This document shows, piece by piece, positions 33,473-42,608 of a stretch of 64,000 nucleotides of DNA. A program made the position numbers and the translations under genes. The stretch is from Jejuia sp040720935. GTDB taxonomy: Bacteria; Bacteroidota; Bacteroidia; Flavobacteriales; Flavobacteriaceae. Position 1 is the first letter of the stretch. Each line of letters begins with the position of its first letter. The stretch lies in assembly GCF_040720935.1 (NCBI RefSeq), contig NZ_JBFDAE010000003.1, forward strand, positions 124,001-188,000, in the 5' to 3' direction. Under the pieces are notes generated by a model that was not told the DNA's origin, did no database searches, and saw nothing but the letters and a program-made list of their open reading frames with translations.

Positions 33473-34426
33473 ATGAGTTTTTTCAAAAAAATATTCTCCT
33501 CAGAAAAAAAGGAAACATTAGATAAAGGATTGGAAAAATCCAAATCCAGTTTCTTTGGCAAGTTAAGTAAAGCCGTAGCAGGAAAATCAAAAGTAGATGA
33601 CGAGGTTCTTGATAATCTAGAGGAGGTTCTTGTAACCAGCGATGTTGGTGTAAACACCACACTTAAAATAATTGAGCGTATAGAAGAACGTGTTTCAAAA
33701 GATAAATATTTAGGAACAGACGAGTTAAACCAAATTCTTCGAGAGGAAATAGCTGGCTTGTTATCTGAAACAAACTCTGGCGAAGAGACCGAATTTACAA
33801 TTCCAGAAAACAAAAAACCTTATGTAATAATGGTGGTGGGTGTAAACGGCGTTGGAAAAACAACAACAATTGGTAAATTGGCAAGTCAGTTTAAAAAGCA
33901 AGGTTTAAACGTGGTTTTAGGAGCTGCAGATACATTTAGAGCAGCCGCAATAGACCAATTGCAAGTTTGGGCAGATCGAGTAGATGTGCCAATGATTCGT
34001 CAAGAAATGGGTAGCGATCCAGCATCCGTGGCTTTCGATGCTTTAGAATCTGGTGTTAATCAAGATGCCGATGTTATTATTATTGATACCGCAGGACGTT
34101 TACACAATAAGGTAAATCTTATGAACGAGTTGACCAAAGTAAAACGCGTGATGCAAAAAGTGGTTGACGATGCCCCGCATGATGTGTTATTGGTTCTGGA
34201 TGGCTCCACAGGACAAAACGCATTCGAGCAAGCCAAACAATTTACAGCAGCTACGGAAGTAACATCGTTAGCAGTAACTAAATTAGATGGTACAGCAAAA
34301 GGTGGTGTTGTTATTGGTATTTCAGATCAATTTCAAATTCCTGTAAAATATATTGGAGTAGGGGAAGGCATTGACGATTTGCAGGTGTTTAATAAGTATG
34401 AGTTTGTGGATTCTTTTTTTAAGTAA
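33473..34426 (+). CDS. ftsY: signal recognition particle receptor FtsY
   Basis: A 317-residue SRP-GTPase that docks SRP-bound ribosomes at the membrane. The N domain (~20-110) precedes the G domain: G1 GVNGVGKTTTIGKLA, ADTFRAAAIDQL, DTAGRLHNKVNLM, TKLDGTAKGG and the closing GVGEGIDDLQVF. The acidic A domain of proteobacterial FtsY is reduced to a short charged N-terminus (KKIFSSEKKETLDKGLEKSK), as is usual in Bacteroidota. It stands alone with a long leader region upstream. Confidence 0.98.
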   Translation: MSFFKKIFSSEKKETLDKGLEKSKSSFFGKLSKAVAGKSKVDDEVLDNLEEVLVTSDVGVNTTLKIIERIEERVSKDKYLGTDELNQILREEIAGLLSETNSGEETEFTIPENKKPYVIMVVGVNGVGKTTTIGKLASQFKKQGLNVVLGAADTFRAAAIDQLQVWADRVDVPMIRQEMGSDPASVAFDALESGVNQDADVIIIDTAGRLHNKVNLMNELTKVKRVMQKVVDDAPHDVLLVLDGSTGQNAFEQAKQFTAATEVTSLAVTKLDGTAKGGVVIGISDQFQIPVKYIGVGEGIDDLQVFNKYEFVDSFFK

Positions 34427-34549
34427 TCCGAAAAGTTGAATAAGGAACAATTATTGTTATAGTATATTAAAATAATTTGCCTCAAATTATGCTTATATAA
34501 TTAATTTGTATATTTGGGTCATATTCTTATTAAACTTAACTATTAAATA

Positions 34550-34717
34550 ATGTCAGATAAAGTTTTAGAACTTCTAAAGAACGGTACTTTTGAGCTAGAA
34601 GGTGCCAGCGATTATTATTTTAAGTTTAGAAAAAAATATCCTACTTATGAGGATATTAAAAAAGAGTATCTCGAATCTACTGATACCGAAGCTAAATTAA
34701 AAGAATTATTTTTATAA
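34550..34717 (+). CDS. small acidic/charged protein, possible antitoxin
   Basis: A 55-residue protein, MSDKVLELLKNGTFELEGAS at the start and LKELFL at the end, predicted mostly helical and charged. No family is recognised. It stops on the base immediately before the TTG start of the zeta-toxin-like kinase gene. A short helical protein directly upstream of a kinase-type toxin is the standard toxin-antitoxin layout, so an antitoxin role is plausible but unproven. Confidence 0.65.
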   Translation: MSDKVLELLKNGTFELEGASDYYFKFRKKYPTYEDIKKEYLESTDTEAKLKELFL

Positions 34718-35385
34718 TTGGCAGTTAACACTCCAACACTTTCCTTAATTGCAGGTCCTAATGGATCTGGAAAAACATACTTTTCAGATTACTTAATAGA
34801 GCAAGGTATTATAACCACAAAACCAGTAAACTTAGACTTTATAGACGTTAATGTTTATAATAAGCTTAGTGGTAATGTCTACAATTATAATGCGCAAATT
34901 TCTAAAATCAAACATCAATTTTTCATAAAAAGTTGCGAAGAGGCAATTGCAGAAAATCAAGATTTTGCTTATGAAAGTAACTTGCGGATGTCACAAATAA
35001 AACCGGTAGCATTATTTGAGGCGGCTAACTATAATTTAAACTTAAATTTTTTTTACATGCCAAGTGTTAAAAGGTGTAAAGAGCGCGTAAGGACAAGGGT
35101 AAAAAATGGGGGCATGATGTTGATTATGTAAGCATTAAATATAATTTTGAAAAGAGTCTTGAAAACTTAGATGAATCGTTTTACGACTGGAATCAATTAA
35201 TTATTTTCGATAATAGCGTGGATTTTATAAACGAAGAGAACGATTTAAGAATTGATATCCTGCTTATAGCAAAAAGAGGAGAGATTTTATATTGTTCGGA
35301 AAAATTTCCTCAGTCCACTATTATGAGCTATTTGAAAAAAATAAGTGTTGCCTGTGCTAAGTGGAAAAATAAACCAATTATATAA
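34718..35385 (+). pseudogene. zeta-toxin-like P-loop kinase, frameshifted
   Basis: A P-loop NTPase with TTG start: LSLIAGPNGSGKTYFSDYLI (Walker A, Lys19), a DFAYESNLRM strand and a RCKERVRTRVKNGG arginine-rich motif. The frame then breaks at five G residues near 35108-35112. One additional G restores HDVDYVSIKYNFEKSLENL (from 35113) and continues to TAA at 35385, for ~222 residues. The restored GGHDV motif and C-terminus match zeta-toxin/UDP-sugar-kinase-like proteins. As read, translation stops after 137 residues. The G-run suggests slippage, phase variation or a sequencing error. Confidence 0.8.
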
Positions 35386-35387
35386 AA

Positions 35388-35816
35388 ATGAGTTACAATA
35401 TCTATCATAATCTAGTTATAAAAGTATCGCCCGAAAAAGTATTTGAAGCTGTTTCTTTACCTGAGCATTTGGATAATTGGTGGACATTAAAAAGTTCAGG
35501 AAAACCTAAATTGGGAGCAGCATACAATTTGAATTTTACGGATGAATATGATTGGTATTGCAAAGTTTCAGCTATAGAACCCAATTCATCAATTCATTTT
35601 AAAATGACAGAATCTGATGCAGATTGGAACTCCACAACTTTCGGGTTTGATTTGGAAGAAAATGAAAATGGTACTTTGGTTAAATTTAGTCATGTCAACT
35701 GGCCAAGAGAAAATCATCATTTTAAACATTCGTCTTTCTGTTGGGCAATGCTATTAAATGGACTGAAAAACTATTTAGAAAAAGGAGTTGTTATTCCGTT
35801 TGAAAAAAGAAACTAA
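35388..35816 (+). CDS. SRPBCC (AHSA1-like) domain protein
   Basis: A 142-residue START/Bet v1-like fold: IKVSPEKVFEAVSLPEHLDNWWT at the N-terminus, LNFTDEYDWYCKVSAIEPNSSIHFKM strands and the C-terminal helix SSFCWAMLLNGLKNYLEKG. This is the SRPBCC/AHSA1 family of small-ligand-binding cytoplasmic proteins; the ligand is unknown. It begins 2 nt after the restored kinase stop and its 3' end overlaps the convergent serine-hydrolase gene by 4 nt. Confidence 0.88.
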   Translation: MSYNIYHNLVIKVSPEKVFEAVSLPEHLDNWWTLKSSGKPKLGAAYNLNFTDEYDWYCKVSAIEPNSSIHFKMTESDADWNSTTFGFDLEENENGTLVKFSHVNWPRENHHFKHSSFCWAMLLNGLKNYLEKGVVIPFEKRN

Positions 35817-36898
35817 TCAATCAACTTATTAATCTCTGCCCAAAGTTCATTATCAAAACTACTAGGGCCAAGTAAGGATTCTCCAGCATCATCGCCCATT
35901 CTTATGATAACTAACTTTTGACTTGGAACCACATACATTTTTTGATCATTCTTTCCCAATCCTGCAATTAAATCATCGGGAGCGTTTTCTATCAATTTGC
36001 CTTGAAATTCTTGGGTTAATCCTGGGCCTCTATAACTATCCTTTCCGTTAAGCCACCATAAATAACCATAAGCTCTATTATGGTTTTGAGACGTATTTGT
36101 CATCGCATTAAAATAATCACTATCATCTAAAATAGCAGTATCATTCCAAACGCCTTTGTTCAGATTAAGTAATCCGAATCTCGCCATACTTCTTGCATTG
36201 CTGAAATACAATTTAAAATACCCAAAAGGAATCCAAGAACCTTGCATTCCAATTTTGTTTTTCAGTTTAGCATTAAAAAAGCTATCAAAATCGTTACCTA
36301 CTGCTCCCGCAACAATATTATGGATTGTAGTGTAAGTGGCATTATGGTAATACCAAAAACTGCCCGGTTCACCTTTGTAAATAAGACATTCAGGGTCTGA
36401 GCAGTTATTATTAGTTACCGTATAGTCCAAACCAGTTGTCATGGTTAGATGGTTCCAAATTTTAATATTATCTTCTTGCTGTGTTGTTAAATTAGTCCAG
36501 CCCTTACCCAAATATTTGTTTGAAGGTTCATTGATGTTTAAATAACCTTCTTTTTGAGCAATTCCAGTAGTAAAAGCAACGAGGGTTTTAGCGGCAGAAT
36601 TCCATGGTAAGTTTGAGTCTGCATCGGTGCCATTTCCGTACCATTCCAAAACCATTTTACCGTTTTTTAAAATCAAAAAAGCTTTTGTGCCTTTGCTTTC
36701 TACATAACTTAAAAGTGGCTGTATCTCAGATGCATTCCATCCTAACTCAGCAACGGTTGACGTTTCCCATGTATCAGAATTATTGGGCGGAAAATATAGC
36801 GCGTCAGCATCAGGAATTATCTCGGTAGTATCATTATTTGAAGAACAATTATAAAAGGATATAACAGCAATAAAAATAAAATAAGGCAGCTTTTTCAT
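35813..36898 (-). CDS. lipoprotein serine hydrolase (class C beta-lactamase-like)
   Basis: A 361-residue lipoprotein: signal with lipobox ending at Cys18 (SFYNC), then a DD-peptidase/beta-lactamase-class-C fold. The SxxK motif is S101-AAK104, YxN is Y184-H-N186, and the third motif region is near the C-terminus (PDDLIAGLGKNDQ). Such proteins in Bacteroidota are esterase or peptidase-like rather than true beta-lactamases. Probably anchored to the inner face of the outer membrane. Convergent with the SRPBCC gene and divergent from rimO. Confidence 0.88.
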   Translation of the reverse strand: MKKLPYFIFIAVISFYNCSSNNDTTEIIPDADALYFPPNNSDTWETSTVAELGWNASEIQPLLSYVESKGTKAFLILKNGKMVLEWYGNGTDADSNLPWNSAAKTLVAFTTGIAQKEGYLNINEPSNKYLGKGWTNLTTQQEDNIKIWNHLTMTTGLDYTVTNNNCSDPECLIYKGEPGSFWYYHNATYTTIHNIVAGAVGNDFDSFFNAKLKNKIGMQGSWIPFGYFKLYFSNARSMARFGLLNLNKGVWNDTAILDDSDYFNAMTNTSQNHNRAYGYLWWLNGKDSYRGPGLTQEFQGKLIENAPDDLIAGLGKNDQKMYVVPSQKLVIIRMGDDAGESLLGPSSFDNELWAEINKLID

Positions 36899-37007
36899 AA
36901 GATGGGTTTTTCAATTTTGGACTCTCTAATATAGAAAAGGTTTAATGATACTCAAAATCCGCAATCGTTAATCGTTATGCAACATTCGTTAATCATAAAT
37001 CATTGCG

Positions 37008-37015
37008 TATCTTTG
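37008..37015 (+). promoter_or_regulatory. -7 element of rimO
   Basis: TATCTTTG matches TAnnTTTG, 20 nt before the rimO ATG. The -33 region is weak. The preceding bases contain degenerate AATCGTTAATC words. Confidence 0.6.
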
Positions 37016-37035
37016 CGCCCTGATTTACAAATACT

Positions 37036-38340
37036 ATGCGCACAAAATCACTCAAAAAAAATAGAATAAACGTAGTTACATTAGGTTGTAGCAAGAATGT
37101 TTATGATAGTGAAATTCTTATGGGGCAGTTAAAAGCCAGCGGAAAGGAAGTAGTGCATGAGGAAGAAGGCAATATCGTTGTGATTAATACCTGCGGATTT
37201 ATAAATAACGCCAAAGAAGAAAGTGTCAATACCATTTTGGAATTTATGCAAAAGAAAGAAGCTGGAGATGTCGATAAGGTTTTTGTTACAGGCTGTTTAA
37301 GCGAACGCTATAAACCAGATTTACAAAAAGAAATACCCAATGTTGACCAATATTTTGGAACCACAGAATTACCGGGATTATTAAAGGCTTTGGGAGCAGA
37401 TTATAAGCATGAATTAATAGGCGAACGTTTAACGACCACGCCTAAAAATTACGCCTATTTAAAAATAGCTGAAGGTTGCGACAGACCATGTTCATTTTGT
37501 GCCATTCCTATAATGCGTGGGAAACATAGGAGTACACCTATTGAAGACATTGTTATCGAAGCTGAAAAGTTAGCAGCAAACGGTGTTAAGGAATTAATTT
37601 TGATTGCTCAGGATTTAACCTATTACGGACTAGATTTATATAAAAAACGAAATTTGGCAGAATTGCTTGAGGCTTTAGTTAAAGTTGAAGGGGTTGAGTG
37701 GATTCGTTTGCATTATGCATTTCCGACAGGTTTTCCGATGGATGTTTTGGATGTGATGAACCGTGAACCTAAAGTTTGCAATTATTTGGATATTCCATTA
37801 CAGCATATTTCAGATTCAATTTTGAAAAGTATGCGCCGTGGTACAACTAAAGAGAAAACAACTAAGTTGCTTCATGAATTTAGAGCGAAAGTTCCGGATA
37901 TGACAATTCGTACCACGTTGATAGTTGGTTATCCTGGTGAAACTGAAGAAAATTTTCAAGAATTAAAACAATGGGTTACAGACATGCGCTTTGAGCGTTT
38001 AGGTTGTTTTACCTATTCGCATGAAGAAAATACCCATGCGTATAATTTGGAAGATGATGTTCCCGAAGCTATTAAAATTGACAGGGCTAACCAAATTATG
38101 GAAATTCAATCCCAGATTTCATGGGAATTGAATCAGGCTAAAATAGGAAAAGAGTTTAACGTTATTATTGATAGAAAGGAAGGCAACTATTTTGTTGGAA
38201 GAACTGAATATGATTCCCCAGATGTTGATAATGAAGTTTTAATCGATGCTACTAAAACATATTTAAAAACCGGGGAATTTGCAACCATAAAAATTGTTGA
38301 AGCAGAAGATTTTGATCTCTATGGAGAGGTTGTTCAATAG
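37036..38340 (+). CDS. rimO: ribosomal protein S12 methylthiotransferase RimO
   Basis: A 434-residue radical-SAM methylthiotransferase that modifies the conserved Asp of ribosomal protein S12. The N-terminal UPF0004 domain has its cluster cysteines in LGCSKN, NTCGF and TGCLSERY. The radical-SAM CxxxCxxC is CDRPCSFC, and a C-terminal TRAM domain (~365-430) ends VEAEDFDLYGEVV. Absence of the MiaB-specific features and the S12-type AFPTGFP block support RimO. Single gene with its own promoter and a bidirectional terminator downstream. Confidence 0.97.
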   Translation: MRTKSLKKNRINVVTLGCSKNVYDSEILMGQLKASGKEVVHEEEGNIVVINTCGFINNAKEESVNTILEFMQKKEAGDVDKVFVTGCLSERYKPDLQKEIPNVDQYFGTTELPGLLKALGADYKHELIGERLTTTPKNYAYLKIAEGCDRPCSFCAIPIMRGKHRSTPIEDIVIEAEKLAANGVKELILIAQDLTYYGLDLYKKRNLAELLEALVKVEGVEWIRLHYAFPTGFPMDVLDVMNREPKVCNYLDIPLQHISDSILKSMRRGTTKEKTTKLLHEFRAKVPDMTIRTTLIVGYPGETEENFQELKQWVTDMRFERLGCFTYSHEENTHAYNLEDDVPEAIKIDRANQIMEIQSQISWELNQAKIGKEFNVIIDRKEGNYFVGRTEYDSPDVDNEVLIDATKTYLKTGEFATIKIVEAEDFDLYGEVVQ

Positions 38341-38363
38341 TTTTTAAAAATTATTTCATAAAT

Positions 38364-38398
38364 AAAAAGGCAGGTTTCATTGAGAAGCCTGCCTTTTT
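38364..38398. terminator. bidirectional terminator between rimO and glnB
   Basis: AAAAAGGCAGGTTTC, loop ATTGA, GAAGCCTGCCTTTTT: ~14-bp stem (one G-T pair) with A and T runs on both sides, serving the convergent rimO and P-II genes. Confidence 0.9.
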
Positions 38399-38422
38399 AA
38401 TATTCTATTTATTAGTGGAAAC

Positions 38423-38764
38423 CTATAAAATAGCCTCTTTTCCTCGAGTTCGAGTTCTGATTCTTATGGCTTCTTCTACGGGATAAACAAATATTTTTCC
38501 ATCTCCTACTTGACCTTCTGATGCATTGTCTAAAATAACATCGATACATTTTTCTAAGTTAGAATCGCTTACAATGCACATAATCATGATGCGTGTTTGT
38601 AAAATCATGGATTGTTCCGTACCTCTATAGCGTTCAGAGTAACTTTTTTGTAAACCTGTTCCTTTTACAGGAAGTACGGTAATACAAGGTATTTCGGCTT
38701 CTTTTAATCCTTTTTGAACAGCTTTTAATTTTGAGGGTCTTATGATGGCTTCTACTTTTTTCAT
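38423..38764 (-). CDS. glnB: P-II nitrogen regulatory protein
   Basis: A 113-residue P-II trimer subunit sensing 2-oxoglutarate and ATP/ADP. The fold motifs are VEAIIRPSKLKAVQKGL, a T-loop of KGTGLQKSYSERYRGTEQ and GDGKIFVYPVEEAIRIRTRTRG. Aligned on Gln39-Lys40, Tyr46 is present but position 51, uridylylated in enterobacterial GlnB, is Gln. The usual RIRTGE is RIRTRTRG. Control by uridylylation is therefore unlikely. It lies 94 bp downstream of amt on the same strand, the classic amt-glnK pairing, so it probably gates the transporter. Confidence 0.95.
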   Translation of the reverse strand: MKKVEAIIRPSKLKAVQKGLKEAEIPCITVLPVKGTGLQKSYSERYRGTEQSMILQTRIMIMCIVSDSNLEKCIDVILDNASEGQVGDGKIFVYPVEEAIRIRTRTRGKEAIL

Positions 38765-38858
38765 GTCTAATATGTTTTATGTTTTTCTTCTATATATTAT
38801 TTAATAGCACAACCTATTTAATTTTATAAAGAATCTTAATTTTTATGGTTAGCTCTAA

Positions 38859-40112
38859 TTATTCAAAGGTTGTATAGGCTTCTACACCAAAAGAAACGGC
38901 ATCAATACCAGCGCGTTCCTCTGTTTCGGAAACCCTAATTCCAACAGTTTTTTGCATTAGCTTCATAATTACAAATGTAACCACAAAAGAAAAAGCAGCA
39001 ATAACAAGTACACCAATAGCTTGAGTTGCTAATAAGCTAGTACCTCCTCCAAAAAACAAACCGCCTTCGGCAGCAAACAGGCCTACAGCTATAGTTCCGA
39101 ATAAGCCATTTACTCCATGCACAGCTATTGCTCCAACGGGATCGTCTATATTCAATTTATCAATATAAATTACAGCTACATCGACTATTACACCCGCAAT
39201 AAGACCAATAATTATTGCAGAACCAGAATCAACAACATTACAACCCGCGGTTACAGCTACCAATCCTGCTAAAACACCATTAATGGTCATGGTAACATCT
39301 ATCTGTCCGTATTTAAAATACGTGTAAACCATTGTAGCAATACCGCCACCGGCAGATGCTAAAAAGGTGTTTGTGGCAATAGTACCTATAAGTTCCCAAT
39401 TTCCAACGGCGCCTAAAGTAGATCCTGGATTGAAGCCAAACCAACCAAACCAAAGGATAAAACCTCCAACGGCCGCGAGTGGTAAATTATGTCCGGGAAT
39501 TGCAACAGGTTTTCCGTCTTGGTCGTATTTTCCAAGTCGCGGTCCCAGAACAATTGCTGCGGCCAAGGCAGCAAAACCTCCCATGGCATGTACGGCGGCA
39601 GATCCAGCAAAGTCGTTAAACCCACGGGTAGCAAGCCATCCATTAGGATTCCAAACCCAATTGGCAGCCAAAGGATACATTATGGCACAAAATAGAATTA
39701 CAAAAAGGACATAAGACCATACTTTCATACGCTCAGCTACTGCGCCCGAAACTATTGAGATAGCAGCAATGGCAAACCCTAGCTGGATAAACCAAAATAA
39801 TTTGTTTGAAACTGTGAGTCCCAATCCTAAATCACCATCGGTAATTCCCGTATCAAATGCAAACCATCCGTTTGAAGCTCCATAGGCAATCCCGAAGCCT
39901 ACAGCATAAAAAGCGATGCCTCCAAACACAATATCTATCATCACTTTAGCAATGATGCTCATGGTGTTTTTGGCTCTTACAAATCCAGCTTCCAGAAGTG
40001 CAAACCCTCCTTCCATTAAAAAAATAATTGCAGCACAGATTGAGACCCAAACGGTATCAATTGCTGAAATTAATTCTGTTTGTTCTAGTGCTGCGGTTGC
40101 GACTTCTTGCAT
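38859..40112 (-). CDS. amt: ammonium transporter Amt
   Basis: A 417-residue Amt/MEP/Rh channel with eleven membrane helices. Conserved features: FLMEGGFALLEAGFVRAKNT, FAGSAAVHAMGG (first pore His), PGHNLPLAAVGGFILWFGWFGFNPGS, AVHGVNGLFG (second pore His) and a cytoplasmic C-terminus containing GIRVSETEERAGIDAVSFGVEAY, the site contacted by P-II proteins. It takes up ammonium at the inner membrane. The P-II gene follows on the same strand. The N-terminal segment is short with no long signal sequence. Confidence 0.97.
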   Translation of the reverse strand: MQEVATAALEQTELISAIDTVWVSICAAIIFLMEGGFALLEAGFVRAKNTMSIIAKVMIDIVFGGIAFYAVGFGIAYGASNGWFAFDTGITDGDLGLGLTVSNKLFWFIQLGFAIAAISIVSGAVAERMKVWSYVLFVILFCAIMYPLAANWVWNPNGWLATRGFNDFAGSAAVHAMGGFAALAAAIVLGPRLGKYDQDGKPVAIPGHNLPLAAVGGFILWFGWFGFNPGSTLGAVGNWELIGTIATNTFLASAGGGIATMVYTYFKYGQIDVTMTINGVLAGLVAVTAGCNVVDSGSAIIIGLIAGVIVDVAVIYIDKLNIDDPVGAIAVHGVNGLFGTIAVGLFAAEGGLFFGGGTSLLATQAIGVLVIAAFSFVVTFVIMKLMQKTVGIRVSETEERAGIDAVSFGVEAYTTFE

Positions 40113-40263
40113 AAAAATTGATTTTTGGTTAGTTTAATGTGGTTTTTTTTGGAAAGTCGGCAATATAGGGAATTTTAATTGTTGTTTTTTGAAGATTTCA
40201 TAAAACCCAAAAGGTTATATGAAATTTTAAGTCATTCCTGAATTTCGTTAAAAATTAATCAAA

Positions 40264-40300
40264 AAAACCCGATACAATGTATTTTTACTGTATCGGGTTT
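40264..40300 (-). terminator. terminator after the 40342-41604 gene
   Basis: AAACCCGATAC (40265-40275) and GTATCGGGTTT (40290-40300) form a perfect 11-bp stem; on the minus strand it is followed by a T run. Confidence 0.85.
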
Positions 40301-40341
40301 TACGTCTAAGGATTGTTATTAACAACACTCATTTAAAAAAA

Positions 40342-41604
40342 TTATGTTCGCTTCAACTGTTTTCGGATTTTTTTGATAGCGTTTTCAATAGATTTTTCAG
40401 GTTCAATGATATTATAGGCACCCCAGAATTCAGGATCTGAGAAACCGGAAGTTTGTTCTGTTAATATTGTGGAAGGTCGCAGCATTCTATGTCTTGCTTT
40501 AGCAATTTTAGTTTCGGGTATTTCCCAATCTGTAATTGCCATTTCACTATTTAACGTATAAACGCTATTGAATAATTTGCCTTTCCAGTTTACTTTAAAT
40601 CTCAAGCCAATATTACTGTAAGCATAGTGCCATTTGCCATTTTGAGTTCGGTATTTAACTTTGTATGTTGCTTCAGTAGGATATACATCTACTTTTCTAG
40701 GTTTTTTACGAACAAACATTCTACTAGATAATTCCCTGTTTTTTACATTCAAACTATATTCAGCATTTGTTAAGGCTAAAGTATTTGCGTCAATATAAAG
40801 CTTGCCATAGTGCATGGGCGTTTTGATATGCTTTTTTTGTTTGAAATTTACAACATAAACTAGGTTTTTATTGATATTAGTAGAGGCATCATAGTCAAAA
40901 TCATAGAGTTCAATATCTTCATCTGTAAATATAAACTCAGGATATTTCACTAAGTCTGTGTATAGATTACTAAAAGGCCCACCTTGCAATTTTAAAGCAA
41001 GTGTATCCAGTCTAGAATAGTTTGTGTTTTTTCTCGACTTAATTAATTCAATCCTATCTTTCCTAATATTGTTATAAGGTTGTTTGTGTATTTTAACAAC
41101 AGCTTCAGATAAAGAGGCGTTTTTCCTTCTTTTTTTAATTGTTTCTCTATAAAACGCTGTCATTAAAGCATTCTTATTATGATAAACACTACTTTTATTC
41201 GCTAAGGTTTTGATCACTAAAGTTTTGGCATCAAATTGTGGCACAGAAATGCTAACGGCACTCAGTTCTGTTAAACTTGGAGCTAATAGTATCTTTTCAT
41301 CTTTTCCAAGATCAACAATATCAAGTTCCCTTTTTTCGTATCCTAAATGTGTTATTATCAATTTTTCTCCTAGATACTCATAGGGTATTTTAAGTAAAAA
41401 GTCGCCATCAGAGTTTGTTACCGTACTAATGTTTGATCCGCTTACAGACAAATCCGTAAATACCAATGCGTTTTTAGATTTTTGGTCAACTATTTTACCG
41501 CTTATTTCTTTAATGGCCTGTGAATCTTGAGCGCTTAAAATAAAAGAAGCACAAGCAAGAAGTAAAAAGAAGCACTTAAATCTAAAGGAAGCTATCTTTT
41601 TCAT
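40342..41604 (-). CDS. secreted protein with carboxypeptidase-like regulatory domain
   Basis: A 420-residue protein with a signal peptide (~1-24, ILSAQD) and an N-terminal Ig-like CarboxypepD_reg-type domain (~33-110: ISGKIVDQKSKNALVFTDLSVSGSNISTVTNSDGDFLLKIP). The remaining ~300 residues form an uncharacterised beta-rich region with basic patches (KKPRKVDVYPTEATYKVKYR). No TonB plug or barrel end is obvious. Such proteins are common in Bacteroidota envelopes; function unknown. Monocistronic with a strong terminator. Confidence 0.82.
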   Translation of the reverse strand: MKKIASFRFKCFFLLLACASFILSAQDSQAIKEISGKIVDQKSKNALVFTDLSVSGSNISTVTNSDGDFLLKIPYEYLGEKLIITHLGYEKRELDIVDLGKDEKILLAPSLTELSAVSISVPQFDAKTLVIKTLANKSSVYHNKNALMTAFYRETIKKRRKNASLSEAVVKIHKQPYNNIRKDRIELIKSRKNTNYSRLDTLALKLQGGPFSNLYTDLVKYPEFIFTDEDIELYDFDYDASTNINKNLVYVVNFKQKKHIKTPMHYGKLYIDANTLALTNAEYSLNVKNRELSSRMFVRKKPRKVDVYPTEATYKVKYRTQNGKWHYAYSNIGLRFKVNWKGKLFNSVYTLNSEMAITDWEIPETKIAKARHRMLRPSTILTEQTSGFSDPEFWGAYNIIEPEKSIENAIKKIRKQLKRT

Positions 41605-41774
41605 AATTGTAGGGTTTAAATTCTCTTTAATTTACGAAAAAAAAGAGTAACATATTAATAGTCAGTTGGTTTTTAACAAAAAAATTAACTTTCACCTCTA
41701 TTAAAAATTGTGGTGTAACTATGTTTTTTTATTTTAAAGCTGCTAAACTTGAGAATTATGACTGTACTTTTTAA

Positions 41775-41791
41775 TGGACAAAAGGTGGACA
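41775..41791 (+). promoter_or_regulatory. TGGACA-N5-TGGACA direct repeat
   Basis: TGGACA (41775-41780) and TGGACA (41786-41791) recur at an 11-bp period, about one helical turn. An identical-format site lies at 42609-42625. The 346-bp gap 41605-41950 holds this pair, T-rich stretches and no gene; the next ATG is 159 nt downstream. Confidence 0.5.
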
Positions 41792-41950
41792 TCAGCAGTT
41801 TTATTTTTTTTATAGCATATGTATCGATATCTTAGGGGTAACCAACCTTTTTAAAAAATGCCAATCATAACACATTGCTCTAGCAACAGTTTTACCATTC
41901 CCACAATTTATCGCAATCTCAATTTTTAAGGCCATATTATTTATAATCAT

Positions 41951-42595
41951 ATGAAGAAACAATTACTCATAATGCTCTTTTTTATTTCAAGTATTTATAG
42001 TTACAGCCAGCAGCTATATATGGAATATGGCTCTACCATTTCTTCGTTTGATTATGAAAACTCCCAAGGGCAGCCATTGGACAATCTTTTGTCAAAATCA
42101 GAGTCCTATTTTGGGATGGGTTATAGGCACACGCTCAATAAAGCCAAGACACTATTTTTAAACGCAGGACTCTCTTATAATAATTATGGTGCCATTGGTA
42201 GTGAATCTAGTGTAGATAATTATTTTGCTTGGGATGTAAGTTATTTGGGGATTAAAGCAGGATTGGATGTAAAACTATTTAGATTAAGGGATCTCATTTT
42301 TTTTGCGAATGGTGCGGTTGCTTCAGAATTTATGATACGGGGAAACCAAACTATAAATAATGATGTTTTTAATCTTGTAGGTGAAGAAGAATTCAACAAT
42401 AATATTCTATTTCTAAGGGCTGGAGTAAGTATGCAATATCCTATTTCTAATAGTACTGCGATTATAGCAGGTTATAATTACGGGAAATCTGTTCTGATTA
42501 ATAGTGGAGAAAGCGCCGAAAAGCTAAAGCTAAACGCACACCAATTTGGAATTGGTTTCATTATAAACTTACCAAACTGTTATTGCGATTTTTAA
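41951..42595 (+). CDS. outer-membrane beta-barrel protein, OmpA-barrel/PorT-like
   Basis: A 214-residue protein with a signal peptide (~1-20, YSQQ) and about eight amphipathic strands in the pattern of small outer-membrane barrels (YMEYGSTISSFDYEN, LFLNAGLSYNNYG, HQFGIGFIINL). The final strand ends in CYCDF with a terminal aromatic. There is no peptidoglycan-binding OmpA domain. It begins a run of secreted-protein genes in the same direction and a TGGACA direct repeat precedes it. Function unknown; a channel or docking barrel for neighbouring surface proteins is possible. Confidence 0.78.
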   Translation: MKKQLLIMLFFISSIYSYSQQLYMEYGSTISSFDYENSQGQPLDNLLSKSESYFGMGYRHTLNKAKTLFLNAGLSYNNYGAIGSESSVDNYFAWDVSYLGIKAGLDVKLFRLRDLIFFANGAVASEFMIRGNQTINNDVFNLVGEEEFNNNILFLRAGVSMQYPISNSTAIIAGYNYGKSVLINSGESAEKLKLNAHQFGIGFIINLPNCYCDF

Positions 42596-42608
42596 AGGGT
42601 TTTAAGGG

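Noticed and set aside
35813..36898. Antibiotic-resistance beta-lactamase
   Set aside because: SxxK and YxN are present, but the lipoprotein form and divergent third motif fit esterase/peptidase relatives better.
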